DNA of 64,000 bases. Source: Acidimicrobiales bacterium (lineage in GTDB: Bacteria; Actinomycetota; Acidimicrobiia; Acidimicrobiales; Aldehydirespiratoraceae). The notes beneath the pieces were generated by a model. The model did no database searches and was not told the origin of the DNA. It saw only the letters and a program-made list of their open reading frames with translations. The translations under genes and the position numbers were made by a program. How positions within the stretch are numbered: the stretch's first letter is position 1; each line of letters opens with the position of its first letter. Positions 20,030 through 28,997 of this stretch are shown in pieces. The stretch spans positions 1 to 64,000 of the forward strand of contig JAKMFW010000026.1 in NCBI GenBank assembly GCA_022425325.1, in the 5' to 3' direction.

Positions 20030-21325
20030 TCAGTTCTCGTCGTCGATTCGAGTGCGCTGGCCGCGCATGAGCGCAATCGCCCCGGCGGATGCCCGAGCCG
20101 GGAAGGCGACGAACGTCCGGGGATGTTCGGGAGCGTCGGCGACGACGATCCGCCAGACGAGGTATGCAGCGATGATCAGATTGATCGCCGCCATGCTCCA
20201 GAAGTAGGCGATTGGCGAGGTCAAGCCGATGACGACGGTGGCGACGAGTGGACCGACGAGTGCACCGACACCGTTCACCCGAACGAGCACCGCCGAGCCA
20301 GATGTGAGCTTGGCCGTCGGTAGCCAGTCGGCGGTGAGGGCGATCGTCAGCGAGTAGATCGAGAACGACACCGCCCCGAGCACCGCCATCAGGCCGACGG
20401 CAATCCAGCTGCCTTCCGTCACGCCGGCCAGCGCGACACAGGTGGCCACGGCGATGCCTGCCACGGCGAGGATCACGCCTCGACGCGACGCCCGATCGGA
20501 GATCCAACCGATCGGCCACTGCAGCAGCATCGAGCCGAACAGCGGCGCGGCGAGGAAGGCGGCGAGCCGGGAGTCGGGAACGTCGACCGCGACGGCGTAC
20601 ACGGCGCCGAGCCCGATGAGGATCCCGGCTGACGCGCCGCTGAAGAATGTGGTGAAGATGCCGGTCGGGACGATCCTGGCCAGTTCGCGCAGCGACATGC
20701 GCTCGGGGACGACGAGCGGCGGGTTGCTCGAAGCCGAGAGCACGACCGGGATCAGTGAGGCCGAGACGAGAACCGACGCAAGAAGAAAGAGCTTCACGCC
20801 GTCGGGGTCGGCGACATCGAGCAGGAACTGCCCGATCGTCATGCCGCCCATCGTGACGATCATGTATCTCGACAGAAGCCGTCCACGGGTTGCGTTCGTC
20901 GCGAGGTCGTTGAGCCATGACTCCTCGGTCACGTAGAGGCCGGCCATGCACAGGCCGGTCACGAACCGCATCAGACCCCAGGTGATCGGATCGATGAACA
21001 GTGCGTGGATCAGCACCGCCGTCGACGCCATTGAGGCGAGCCCGGCGAAGACTCGAATGTGACCGACGTTCGCAATCAGTGATTCGGCGATACGGCTACC
21101 GAACAGGAAACCGGCGAAGTACGCAGCCATGACGAACCCCGCCACGGTGACCGAGAAGCCCTCGGTCTCGGATCGCACACCGATGAGCGAGCCCTGCAGG
21201 CCGTTGCCGGCCATCAGGAGAAGGATGCCGAGGAACAACGCCCGCGCTGCGGTAGCGGGGCTGTCCTCGATGAGCGGGCCACCCTCGATGATCTCCTCAT
21301 CCGGGTGGAGCGTCGGATCGGCCAA
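20030..21325 (-). CDS. MFS transporter, YfkF/YcaD-like
   Basis: A roughly 431-residue integral membrane protein with about twelve TM segments and the loop motif FLFGSRIAESLIANVG. VTEESWLNDLATNATRGRLLSRYM resembles the YcaD/YfkF branch of MFS permeases. The start is taken as the TTG at 21325 because GGGAG precedes it; a GTG at 21373 would add 16 atypical residues. Substrate unknown. Convergent with the corrinoid operon, with only 25 bp between stop codons. Confidence 0.75.
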   Translation of the reverse strand: MADPTLHPDEEIIEGGPLIEDSPATAARALFLGILLLMAGNGLQGSLIGVRSETEGFSVTVAGFVMAAYFAGFLFGSRIAESLIANVGHIRVFAGLASMASTAVLIHALFIDPITWGLMRFVTGLCMAGLYVTEESWLNDLATNATRGRLLSRYMIVTMGGMTIGQFLLDVADPDGVKLFLLASVLVSASLIPVVLSASSNPPLVVPERMSLRELARIVPTGIFTTFFSGASAGILIGLGAVYAVAVDVPDSRLAAFLAAPLFGSMLLQWPIGWISDRASRRGVILAVAGIAVATCVALAGVTEGSWIAVGLMAVLGAVSFSIYSLTIALTADWLPTAKLTSGSAVLVRVNGVGALVGPLVATVVIGLTSPIAYFWSMAAINLIIAAYLVWRIVVADAPEHPRTFVAFPARASAGAIALMRGQRTRIDDEN

Positions 21326-21417
21326 GGCTCTTCTACTCCCGCCGGAGGCATCGCCTCCGACCGAACACCGCACCCCATGGCGGCACCGAGGCGAACGCTA
21401 CCGGGCATACTGCCTGG

Positions 21418-23187
21418 ATGTCACTGGAACGGGCGGTCCTCCGTCACCCCGTTGACGGGGTGCGGGAATGGCTGGCCTTCGCCGATCCGGTCGACTCGTG
21501 GGAAGCCGACGAGCTCTCCGACGTGAAAGACGTCCTCGACGCCGCGGAAGCAGCGAACCGGCGGGGCCTCTGGGTCGTCGGGATGGTCAGCTACGACGCC
21601 GGACCTGCCTTTGACGCGGCCCTGCGGTCGCTGCGTGCCGAGGACGTCCCGTTGGCGTCGTTCGCTGCGTTCGAGACACCCGCCACGACAACATTGCCGT
21701 CGGGCGGTGACTTCGCGATCGGGCGCTGGGAGGCCACCCGCGTGCGGCGGGAGTATGAGGCCGACATCCGGCGGGTGAAGGATCTCATCGCCCGTGGCGA
21801 GACGTATCAGGTCAACTACACGATGCGGCTCGAGGCGGATTTCGACGGCGATCCCCTCGGCTTCTTCGCAGCGATGGCCCGTGCCCAGCGCAGTGCCGAT
21901 CACCTCGCCTACCTCGATTTCGGGGACCGGGCCGCGTGCTCGGCGTCACCGGAGCTCTTCATCCGTCGCTGCGGCCGCACCCTCGAAAGCCGGCCGATGA
22001 AGGGCACTCGACCTCGCCACCCCGATCCGGGCAACGACGCCGACATCGTCCGCGAGCTTCTCGAGAGCGAGAAGGACCGAGCCGAGAACACGATGATCGT
22101 CGACATGGTGCGCAACGACCTCGGCCGGATCGGCGACACCGGCTCGCTGATGACCACGGCGCTGCACACGGTCGAGAGCTTCTCGACGGTCCACCAACTC
22201 ACCTCCACCGTCGAAGTGCAAACCGACGCCGGCCTCTTCGATGTGTTCGCCGCTACCTTTCCCGGCGCGTCGATCACCGGAGCGCCCAAGGTCAACACCG
22301 CCGGCTTCATCGCCGACCTCGAGCGGACACCTCGTGGCCTCTACACCGGCACGATCGGCGCCATCCCACCCGGCGGCGATTTCGAGTTCAACATCGCCAT
22401 TCGCACCGCCTGGGTGAACACCAACCTCGGTCGGGCGACCTACGGCGTCGGCGGGGGTGTCGTATGGGACTCCGACCCGACCGCCGAGTGGAACGAGGCA
22501 CACGACAAGGCCCGCGTGCTGTACCGGGCGGACCGACCGTTCCGACTGCTCGAGTCGATCGCCTGGACTCCGGGGTGCGGATCGGTGCTGCTCGAACGGC
22601 ACCTCGACCGGCTTTCACTCGCAGCCACCCACTTCGGGTTCGATGTCGACCTCGACGAGGTCCGGCGCACGATCGATTCGTTCAACGCCGATGAGCCTCA
22701 GGTGATCCGGGTCCTGGTTGGACTCGGCGGCGCCGTCGAGCTTGAACCACGAGCGATGCCGATGGCCGACCCGAACCCGGTCGTGGTGTTCGATACCCGG
22801 CCGATCGATCGCGGCGACGAGTTTCTCCGCCACAAGACGACCCGCCGGGATCGCTACGACGAGGCCCGTGAGCGGTTCCCGGAGGCCTACGACGTCCTGC
22901 TCTGGAATCGGCTCGGTCAGCTGTGCGAATCGACGATCGCCAATCTCGTGGTTGAGATCGACAACGAGTACCGCACCCCACCGCTCGAGGCCGGCTTGTT
23001 GCCCGGCACGATGCGGGCGGAGCTCCTCGATCGTGGCGACATCGTCGAGGCGATGGTCACCTACGACGATCTTCGCGAGGCCGATCGCGTCTGGCTGATC
23101 AACTCCGTGCGGGGGTGGGTCGAGATCGAGATCGACCACACCTCGGCGCCAGGGCGGCTTGCGGCGGCCAGCGCCTACCGAAGCTGA
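21418..23187 (+). CDS. pabBC: aminodeoxychorismate synthase component I fused to class IV aminotransferase/lyase
   Basis: A 589-residue fusion. The N-terminal chorismate-binding domain (to about residue 370) has Lys195 in RPMKGTRPR, the PIKGT-type Lys that marks aminodeoxychorismate rather than anthranilate synthases, plus FPGASITGAPKV. The C-terminal domain (about 380-585) is PabC-like, with RHKTTRRDRYDEA carrying the PLP Lys and LLPGTMRAELL. Together they turn chorismate into p-aminobenzoate for folate, the acceptor of the methyl groups handled elsewhere in this window. The glutaminase subunit is not here. Confidence 0.88.
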   Translation: MSLERAVLRHPVDGVREWLAFADPVDSWEADELSDVKDVLDAAEAANRRGLWVVGMVSYDAGPAFDAALRSLRAEDVPLASFAAFETPATTTLPSGGDFAIGRWEATRVRREYEADIRRVKDLIARGETYQVNYTMRLEADFDGDPLGFFAAMARAQRSADHLAYLDFGDRAACSASPELFIRRCGRTLESRPMKGTRPRHPDPGNDADIVRELLESEKDRAENTMIVDMVRNDLGRIGDTGSLMTTALHTVESFSTVHQLTSTVEVQTDAGLFDVFAATFPGASITGAPKVNTAGFIADLERTPRGLYTGTIGAIPPGGDFEFNIAIRTAWVNTNLGRATYGVGGGVVWDSDPTAEWNEAHDKARVLYRADRPFRLLESIAWTPGCGSVLLERHLDRLSLAATHFGFDVDLDEVRRTIDSFNADEPQVIRVLVGLGGAVELEPRAMPMADPNPVVVFDTRPIDRGDEFLRHKTTRRDRYDEARERFPEAYDVLLWNRLGQLCESTIANLVVEIDNEYRTPPLEAGLLPGTMRAELLDRGDIVEAMVTYDDLREADRVWLINSVRGWVEIEIDHTSAPGRLAAASAYRS

Positions 23188-23226
23188 GCCGTCAACCGGT
23201 GGGGCCGGACGGGACCCGGCGACAAC

Positions 23227-24030
23227 TCAGGCCCTGACCGACTCGAGGGCATCGACCATCGCCCGACGGGTGGCATCGGGGGCCTCGCTCATCATCATGT
23301 GGCCGACGCCGGGGAGTGTCACGACCGTGGCGCCCGCAGTGGCCGCAATCAGATCGGCGGCCCGCTTGGGCGGGGTCATCTTGTCCATCGCCCCGAGGAT
23401 GTAGGTCACGGGGCAGGAGACGGCAGCAGCCGCGTCAAGCGAGGTGGCGTAGGCATTGCATGCCGCCATGTCGATCCCGAGCGAATCCGTACGGCTCGTG
23501 TCGAGCAGGGCACGAGTCCCCCCGATGTTCCACATCCCGGGCGTGGCATGACGGCCGATGTGAGCCGGAGCACCGAAGCTCCAGGACGACATCAGATTCG
23601 ACGCGTGCGGGACGTCGTTGGCCGCAGCATCGAGGAGTTCGGGGTGAACCGGCATCGCCGCTGCCGTTCCGATGAGGACGAGTGACGCCACCGTCTCGGG
23701 GCGCTGTGCTGCAGCCTCGATGCCAATGAAGGTGCCCATCGAGTGGCCGATCACATGGGCGGGGCCCATGTCGAGTGCCACGATCACGTCGGCGAGCCAT
23801 GCTCCCATCTCGGGCACCGTCTCGATCGCCGGGCCCTCCGACCCACCGTGACCGGGAAGGTCGATTGCGGCGACCCGATAGCCGTGGTGGGCGAGGTACC
23901 GGGTCTGCAACTGGAAGACGGTGCGGTTCATGCCGGCACCGTGCACGAGCACCACACCGGGCAGGGCCGGGTCGTGCTCGCAGCCGCCGTTGGCGTAGCG
24001 GATTTTCTTGGTGTCGAGGGTGATGTCCAT
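23227..24030 (-). CDS. alpha/beta hydrolase
   Basis: A 267-residue alpha/beta-hydrolase-fold protein. The oxyanion segment VLVHGAGMNRTVF, nucleophile elbow GHSMG, acid region LGAMDKMTPP and catalytic His in GVGHMMM complete the triad. Substrate unknown. It lies 15 bp downstream of metY on the same strand, so it may be cotranscribed and hydrolyse an ester or thioester linked to homoserine metabolism; that link is inference. Confidence 0.8.
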   Translation of the reverse strand: MDITLDTKKIRYANGGCEHDPALPGVVLVHGAGMNRTVFQLQTRYLAHHGYRVAAIDLPGHGGSEGPAIETVPEMGAWLADVIVALDMGPAHVIGHSMGTFIGIEAAAQRPETVASLVLIGTAAAMPVHPELLDAAANDVPHASNLMSSWSFGAPAHIGRHATPGMWNIGGTRALLDTSRTDSLGIDMAACNAYATSLDAAAAVSCPVTYILGAMDKMTPPKRAADLIAATAGATVVTLPGVGHMMMSEAPDATRRAMVDALESVRA

Positions 24031-24045
24031 CGCTCGCTTCCGGGC

Positions 24046-25338
24046 TTATCGCTGGCTGATCTTCAGTGCGGTGCTGAGGTCGTCGATGATGTCGCGTACG
24101 TCCTCGATACCGACCGACACGCGGATCAGATCTTCACCGATCCCGGCGGCCTCGAGATCCTCGGTCGAGAGTTGCTGGTGGGTGGTGCTGGCCGGATGCA
24201 GAACGAGTGTCTTGGCGTCGCCGACATTGGCAAGATGACTCGCGAGCTTGACGCTCTCGATGAACGTCTTGCCGGCGGCGCGGCCGCCCTTCACGCCGAA
24301 GCTGAGAATGGCACCCGTGCCGTTCGGGTACAGCTCGGCGGCGAGCGCACGGTCGGGGTGGTCCGATGCGGTCGGGTACTTCACCCAGGCCACGGCATCG
24401 TTCGCCTCGAGCATTTCGGTGACGGCTCGGGCATTCTCGACGTGTCGCGCCATGCGCAACGGAAGTGTCTCGACGCCCTGCAGGAGCTGGAAGGCGTTGG
24501 CCGGGCTCATCGCCGCACCGAAGTCGCGCAGGCCTTCGGCCCGGGCCCGCGTGATGAAGGCGGCGGGACCGAACTCGTCGGCGAAGGAGATGCCGTGGTA
24601 CCCGACATAGGGCTCGGTCATCGTGTCGAAACGGCCCGACGCTTCCCAGTCGAAGCGGCCGCCGTCGACCAATGCGCCACCCAGTGCAACGCCGTGCCCA
24701 CCGAGGAATTTCGTGACGGAGTGCATCACGATGTCGGCCCCGTGCTCGATCGGACGGATGCAGTAGGGCGTCGAGAAGGTCGAGTCGACCATCAGCGGGA
24801 GCCCGTGACGGTGCGCCACCTCGGCGACGGCCGGGATGTCGAGGACCTCGACACCGGGGTTGCCGAGGGTTTCGGCGAACACGAGGCGGGTCTCGTCGGT
24901 GATGGCGTCCGCGAATGCCTGCGGGTCTCGCGGATCGACGAAGGTGGTGGTGATTCCGAGTCGGGGAAGGGTCACATTCAGCATCTGGTGGGTGCCGCCA
25001 TAGATGTTGCGGCTGGCGACGATGTGACCGCCCTGACCCATCAGGGTGACGACCCCGAGAAAGAAGGCCGCCTGACCGCTCGCCGTGCAGACCGCCCCGA
25101 CCCCGCCTTCGAGCGCGGCGAGACGCTCCTCGAGCACGGCGACCGTCGGGTTGGTGAGACGCGAGTAGAGATGCCCGGGCATCTCCAGGTTGAACAGCCC
25201 AGCCGCGTGGTCGGAGTCGTCGAACACATAGGAGGTGGTGAAATACAGGGGCACTGCCCGGGCCCCGGTGGTGGGGTCAGGCTGTTGGCCCGCATGCAGG
25301 CTCAGCGTGTCGAAACGCAGGAAATCGGGTTCGATCAT
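24046..25338 (-). CDS. metY: O-acetylhomoserine sulfhydrylase (MetY-like)
   Basis: A 430-residue Cys/Met-metabolism PLP enzyme from the ATG at 25338. Features are [29 protein letters not shown], the PLP Lys in [11 protein letters not shown] and [13 protein letters not shown]. The length and the GARAVP segment favour O-acetylhomoserine sulfhydrylase, which makes homocysteine from O-acetylhomoserine and sulfide. A MetZ-type paralogue lies 5 kb away on the same strand. The upstream DNA can form two hairpins. Confidence 0.85.
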   Translation of the reverse strand: MIEPDFLRFDTLSLHAGQQPDPTTGARAVPLYFTTSYVFDDSDHAAGLFNLEMPGHLYSRLTNPTVAVLEERLAALEGGVGAVCTASGQAAFFLGVVTLMGQGGHIVASRNIYGGTHQMLNVTLPRLGITTTFVDPRDPQAFADAITDETRLVFAETLGNPGVEVLDIPAVAEVAHRHGLPLMVDSTFSTPYCIRPIEHGADIVMHSVTKFLGGHGVALGGALVDGGRFDWEASGRFDTMTEPYVGYHGISFADEFGPAAFITRARAEGLRDFGAAMSPANAFQLLQGVETLPLRMARHVENARAVTEMLEANDAVAWVKYPTASDHPDRALAAELYPNGTGAILSFGVKGGRAAGKTFIESVKLASHLANVGDAKTLVLHPASTTHQQLSTEDLEAAGIGEDLIRVSVGIEDVRDIIDDLSTALKISQR

Positions 25339-25370
25339 GGCGCCGACCCTATCGGTCGTCACCATCGACG

Positions 25371-25408
25371 TCCCGACCCGCGGGACGAGTCTTGGCCATG
25401 AGCCAAGA
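25371..25408 (-). promoter_or_regulatory. paired hairpins upstream of metY
   Basis: TCTTGGC (25390-25396) pairs perfectly with GCCAAGA (25402-25408) across a 5-nt loop. An adjacent CGTCCC/GGGACG stem lies just on the metY side. On the minus strand they precede the metY start by about 35-70 nt. They could be a leader structure or operator; I could not match them to a known SAM riboswitch. Confidence 0.3.
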
Positions 25409-25430
25409 GTTTCCGTTCGCCCAGCTCGAA

Positions 25431-25519
25431 CACTTGCAATGCACCGCCAACTGAACGAAGGTGGAGGGCCGCTTGAGGGAGCGGTGCACTTGCACGCCAC
25501 ACGGGTCTTTGCCCGACCC
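25431..25519 (+). promoter_or_regulatory. structured leader ahead of the quaternary-amine ABC transporter
   Basis: TGCAATGCACCGC (25435-25447) pairs with GCGGTGCA-C-TTGCA (25481-25494): 13 bp interrupted by one bulged C, around a 33-nt loop. The octamer CACTTGCA occurs at 25431-25438 and again at 25487-25494, so alternative pairings are possible. GGGTC/GACCC (25503-25507 with 25515-25519) forms a small stem abutting the AGGGGG ribosome-binding site. It could sense substrate or osmolarity as RNA, or bind a regulator as DNA. Confidence 0.4.
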
Positions 25520-25532
25520 AGGGGGAATTCAC

Positions 25533-26753
25533 ATGGTCGAGATGGGCGAAGAGCTCGTCAGGGTCGAAGACGTGTACAAGATCTTCGGACCCCAGCCGCG
25601 TGGCCGAGCCTTCGAGCTCAGCCAGGGCGGCATGGGGAAAGGAGAGGTGCACGCTCGAACCGGGCACGTCATCGGCCTCCGCGACGTCAACTTCAACGTC
25701 AAGCGGGGCGAGATTTTCGTGATCATGGGCCTGTCGGGCTCCGGTAAGTCCACCGCCATCCGCACGGTCAACAAGCTGCTCGACACCACCAACGGCCAGG
25801 TTATGGTCGACGGGGTTGATGTCCAGACCCTCGACGGAACCGACCTGCAGGAATTCCGTCGTGAGATGACCGGCATGGTGTTCCAGCACTTTGCCCTCTT
25901 CCCGCACCGCACGATCATCGACAACGTCGGTTACGGCCTCAAGATCCAGGGGGTCGAGAAGAGCCGGCGCGACGAAGCCTCACTCAAGGCGCTTTCGCTC
26001 GTCGGCCTCGAGGCGTACGCCGGCTACTCACCGAGCCAGCTCTCGGGCGGCATGCAGCAGCGTGTCGGCCTTGCCCGGGCCCTCGCCGCCGATCCGCCCA
26101 TCTTGCTCATGGACGAGGCCTTCTCGGCACTCGATCCACTGATCCGTCGTCAGATGCAGGACGAGATGATGGACATTCAGGCCGAACTCCACAAGACGAT
26201 CCTCTTCATCACCCACGACCTCAACGAGGCGCTGCGCATCGGTGACCGTGTGTGCATCATGAAGGACGGCGAGGTCGTTCAGATCGGCACTCCGGAGGAG
26301 ATCCTCACCGAGCCTGCCACCGGCTACGTGGCCGAGTTCGTGCAGGACGTCGATCAGGGCCGCGTCATCCAGGTCCACGAGATCATGGTCGACCCCCAGC
26401 CCACTGCCGCCAGCGCAGGACTCGGTGAGGCACTCACCGCCCTCGGCGACCGGGCCGGTTCGTTCGTGCTCGATGCCGACGGCAAGCCCGCCTCGGTGCT
26501 CACCGCTGGTGACGGCATCCGGGTCTCGGGTTCGGGCGGGTCGCTGAGCGACGCCGTTCGAACCGATTTCCACACCTGCACCCCGGAGATGACACTCAAC
26601 GAGGTGTATTCCGCTGCCGGCAAGGGCTTGCCTATCGCGGTGTGCGATGCCGACGGCAGGCTCGTCGGCAACCTCGACCCCCGCCACATCATGGAGGAAA
26701 TGGGTCGAGTCGAAAGTCTGATTGACAACTTCGAGCGAGAGGTCTTCATGTGA
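25533..26753 (+). CDS. proV: quaternary amine ABC transporter ATP-binding protein (ProV/OpuAA-like)
   Basis: A 406-residue ATPase from the ATG at 25533 behind a strong GGGGG ribosome-binding site. Walker A is GLSGSGKST, the signature LSGGMQQR, Walker [14 protein letters not shown], and the switch His is in FITHDLNEA. The C-terminal 120 residues form a CBS-domain pair ([29 protein letters not shown]), which in OpuA senses ionic strength. It energises uptake of betaines. The stop overlaps the permease start as TGATG. Confidence 0.92.
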   Translation: MVEMGEELVRVEDVYKIFGPQPRGRAFELSQGGMGKGEVHARTGHVIGLRDVNFNVKRGEIFVIMGLSGSGKSTAIRTVNKLLDTTNGQVMVDGVDVQTLDGTDLQEFRREMTGMVFQHFALFPHRTIIDNVGYGLKIQGVEKSRRDEASLKALSLVGLEAYAGYSPSQLSGGMQQRVGLARALAADPPILLMDEAFSALDPLIRRQMQDEMMDIQAELHKTILFITHDLNEALRIGDRVCIMKDGEVVQIGTPEEILTEPATGYVAEFVQDVDQGRVIQVHEIMVDPQPTAASAGLGEALTALGDRAGSFVLDADGKPASVLTAGDGIRVSGSGGSLSDAVRTDFHTCTPEMTLNEVYSAAGKGLPIAVCDADGRLVGNLDPRHIMEEMGRVESLIDNFEREVFM

Positions 26754-28870
26754 TGCGGTTCTTCCAAGAAAACGCCCCAACGGAGAATGCGTCGTTCTGG
26801 ACCAAGGACTGGACCGATCAGTACAAGGTCAACTTCGGCGAGTGGGCCGACCAGTCCGTCGACTGGATCGACACCAACCTCGAGTGGCTGCTCAAGATCA
26901 TCAAGTGGCCGTTTGACTTCTTGCTGAGCAACGTCGTCGAGGGCTTCCTCGAGCAGCGTGGTTGGTGGCTCATCGTCTTGTTGATGTTCTTCATCGGCTG
27001 GGCCGTCCGCAGCTTCCGAGTCGGCCTCTTCGCCCTCGTCGCGCTCACCTTCTGCGCCATCCTCGGTCCGGGCTACTGGATCGAGACGGCCCGCACGATC
27101 GGCTTCATCGCCGTGGCGGTGTTCTTGTGTGTGGTGATCGGTATTCCCGTCGGTATCGCCTGCGGCCGCATCGATCCGGTGTGGTCCGTCGTGAGACCCG
27201 TGCTCGATGCCATGCAGGTGGTCCACTCGTTCGTATACATGCTGCCGTTCATCTTCTTCTTCGGCATCGGTGAAGAGTCGGCGACGATGGTGACGATGGT
27301 GTTCGCGCTGCCACCGCTCATTCGCCTGACGAACCTGGGCATCCGACAAGTACCCGAGGACGTGGTCGAGGCCTCACGGGCCTATGGCGCACCCGAGTAC
27401 CGTGTGCTCACCGACGTCCAGGTCCCGCTGGCCCGTCCCGCGATCATGACCGGCGTCAACCAGACCCTGCTGCTCGCGATCTCGATGCTCGGCATCGCCG
27501 CCATCATGGGTGCGGGTGGCCTCGGCCGTCTCATGTTCCAGGCGCTCTCCGGTCAGGACGTCGCCCGAGGCGCCTCCGCCGGCCTCGCCTTCTTTCTCGT
27601 GGCCGTCAGCCTCGACCGCATCTCCCAGCCCGACGAGGGATCGTCGCAGAGTCTCTTCACCCGTCTTCGCGGCGCATGGGTCCATCGCCGTGACCCCGAG
27701 GCGCTCCTCGATGCCGAAGCCGAGGCGGCGAAGGAAGCCGAAGAGCAGAACTTCGCCGGGCGGCCCGCCCCACTCGCTGCGAGCGAGGGGCGCGGCCTCA
27801 AGGTCGCCATGATCGGAGCTGTGATCGGCATCGCTGGCGTGCTGCTGCCGTGGGCGAACGATGCTGGTTTCGCCACCAGCCACTCGCGCCGCGGCGACGA
27901 CTCACTCGTCGGCGAAACCTTCAATGGCCTGTCGGCCAACGGCGGTTCCTTCTGGGGCTTCTTCGTCCTCGTCGGCTCGCTGTTCGTGCTGCTCGCCGGC
28001 ATCTCTCGCATGACCCGTCCCGACCCGGGCCGCTTCATGTCGGCCGACGGTGCCGTCATTGCGGCCTTCGCTGCCTTCGGCGCCTCCCTGGCCTACTTGA
28101 TGGGGTCGGCAGCCGCCACCGCCGTCGACTTCAGCAAAGGCATCGGCCCGTGGGTTGCCCTCTCCGCCTCGGCCATCATGGTCGTCGGCGGACTCATCGC
28201 CCTGCGCGACGCCCCCTACGCACCGCACCGCCCCGTGGCCTCCACACCCGAGTGGCACCGGGTCGTTGGTGGCGTTATCGCGCTGCTGTTGGCCATCGCC
28301 GGTACCTTCTCGGGCTGGTCCTTCGACGAGCGCAACGACTCGGTCCTCAGTGCCGAAGACGAAGCACTCATCGAGGAACTCCGTGCCGTTGCCGACGCCG
28401 ACCCGACCCAGGTCAACCGGATCAACATCGAGGTGCAGGCGATCTACAACAGCGCCCGCCAGTCCGAGAAGATCATCAGCGACTCGTGGACCGACATCGG
28501 CGCAGGCATGGGCTGGCCGTCGTTGATCCTCGCGGTCCTCAGCCTCGGCGCTGTGCTCGCGGCCTCCGGCATGATCGGCAGCAGCGAACAGCACCGCAAG
28601 TGGCGCTGGAGCGCGATCTCGATGGGTCTGGGCGCCGCCACCTCGGTGGTCGGTCTCGCCTGGATCGCCTCCGTCACTCGAGCGACCGACCCGAGCTATA
28701 TCGTCGGTGTCGGCTCGTTCCTGGTGATGATCGCCGGCATCTTCTTCATCTCGTCCGGACGAGCCCTCGTGCGCGAGTTCTTCCGGACCGAGGTGTTCGA
28801 CGACGACCCCATGGTCGACGTCACCGAATCGTCCAGCCAGACCGAGGACGCTGTTCCCGAGCCTGTCTGA
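26753..28870 (+). CDS. proW: quaternary amine ABC transporter permease (ProW-like) with extra C-terminal membrane domain
   Basis: A 705-residue permease, about twice the usual size. Residues 1-300 are a normal ProW: an N-terminal amphipathic stretch, TM segments, and the EAA coupling loop in VEASRAYGAPEYRVLTDVQ followed by LLLAISMLGIAAIMGAGGLG. After a charged Ala/Glu linker (residues 315-345) comes a second hydrophobic region with about eight TM segments (for example VIGIAGVLLPW and FLVMIAGIFFISSG) that I do not recognise. The C-terminal tail is acidic. Coupled to proV by TGATG. Confidence 0.88.
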   Translation: MRFFQENAPTENASFWTKDWTDQYKVNFGEWADQSVDWIDTNLEWLLKIIKWPFDFLLSNVVEGFLEQRGWWLIVLLMFFIGWAVRSFRVGLFALVALTFCAILGPGYWIETARTIGFIAVAVFLCVVIGIPVGIACGRIDPVWSVVRPVLDAMQVVHSFVYMLPFIFFFGIGEESATMVTMVFALPPLIRLTNLGIRQVPEDVVEASRAYGAPEYRVLTDVQVPLARPAIMTGVNQTLLLAISMLGIAAIMGAGGLGRLMFQALSGQDVARGASAGLAFFLVAVSLDRISQPDEGSSQSLFTRLRGAWVHRRDPEALLDAEAEAAKEAEEQNFAGRPAPLAASEGRGLKVAMIGAVIGIAGVLLPWANDAGFATSHSRRGDDSLVGETFNGLSANGGSFWGFFVLVGSLFVLLAGISRMTRPDPGRFMSADGAVIAAFAAFGASLAYLMGSAAATAVDFSKGIGPWVALSASAIMVVGGLIALRDAPYAPHRPVASTPEWHRVVGGVIALLLAIAGTFSGWSFDERNDSVLSAEDEALIEELRAVADADPTQVNRINIEVQAIYNSARQSEKIISDSWTDIGAGMGWPSLILAVLSLGAVLAASGMIGSSEQHRKWRWSAISMGLGAATSVVGLAWIASVTRATDPSYIVGVGSFLVMIAGIFFISSGRALVREFFRTEVFDDDPMVDVTESSSQTEDAVPEPV

Positions 28871-28949
28871 CGAGCAATACCAGTCCGCCTGGTGGCTTTT
28901 TAGCCCCCGCGTCCGGCCAGGACCGTCGAGTGGACTATCCTTGCATCCG

Positions 28950-28971
28950 CTGTGTGACGCCTGTCGCACAG
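28950..28971 (+). promoter_or_regulatory. intercistronic hairpin between permease and binding-protein genes
   Basis: CTGTGTGAC (28950-28958) pairs with GTCGCACAG (28963-28971), with one T-G wobble and a 4-nt loop, 26 nt before the binding-protein start. TATCCT at 28936-28941 might be a -10 box of a separate promoter. Either arrangement would let the binding protein be made in excess of the membrane subunits. Confidence 0.4.
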
Positions 28972-28997
28972 CAAAACATTCCCGGGAGGGGAAACAC

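Noticed and set aside
23743-25401. A 552-codon open frame on the plus strand opposite metY and the hydrolase
   Set aside because: Antisense to two genes with intact catalytic motifs; no ribosome-binding site or domain of its own.
25339-25440. SAM riboswitch upstream of metY
   Set aside because: Two hairpins are present but no conserved SAM-I, SAM-II or SAM-IV core sequence could be recognised.
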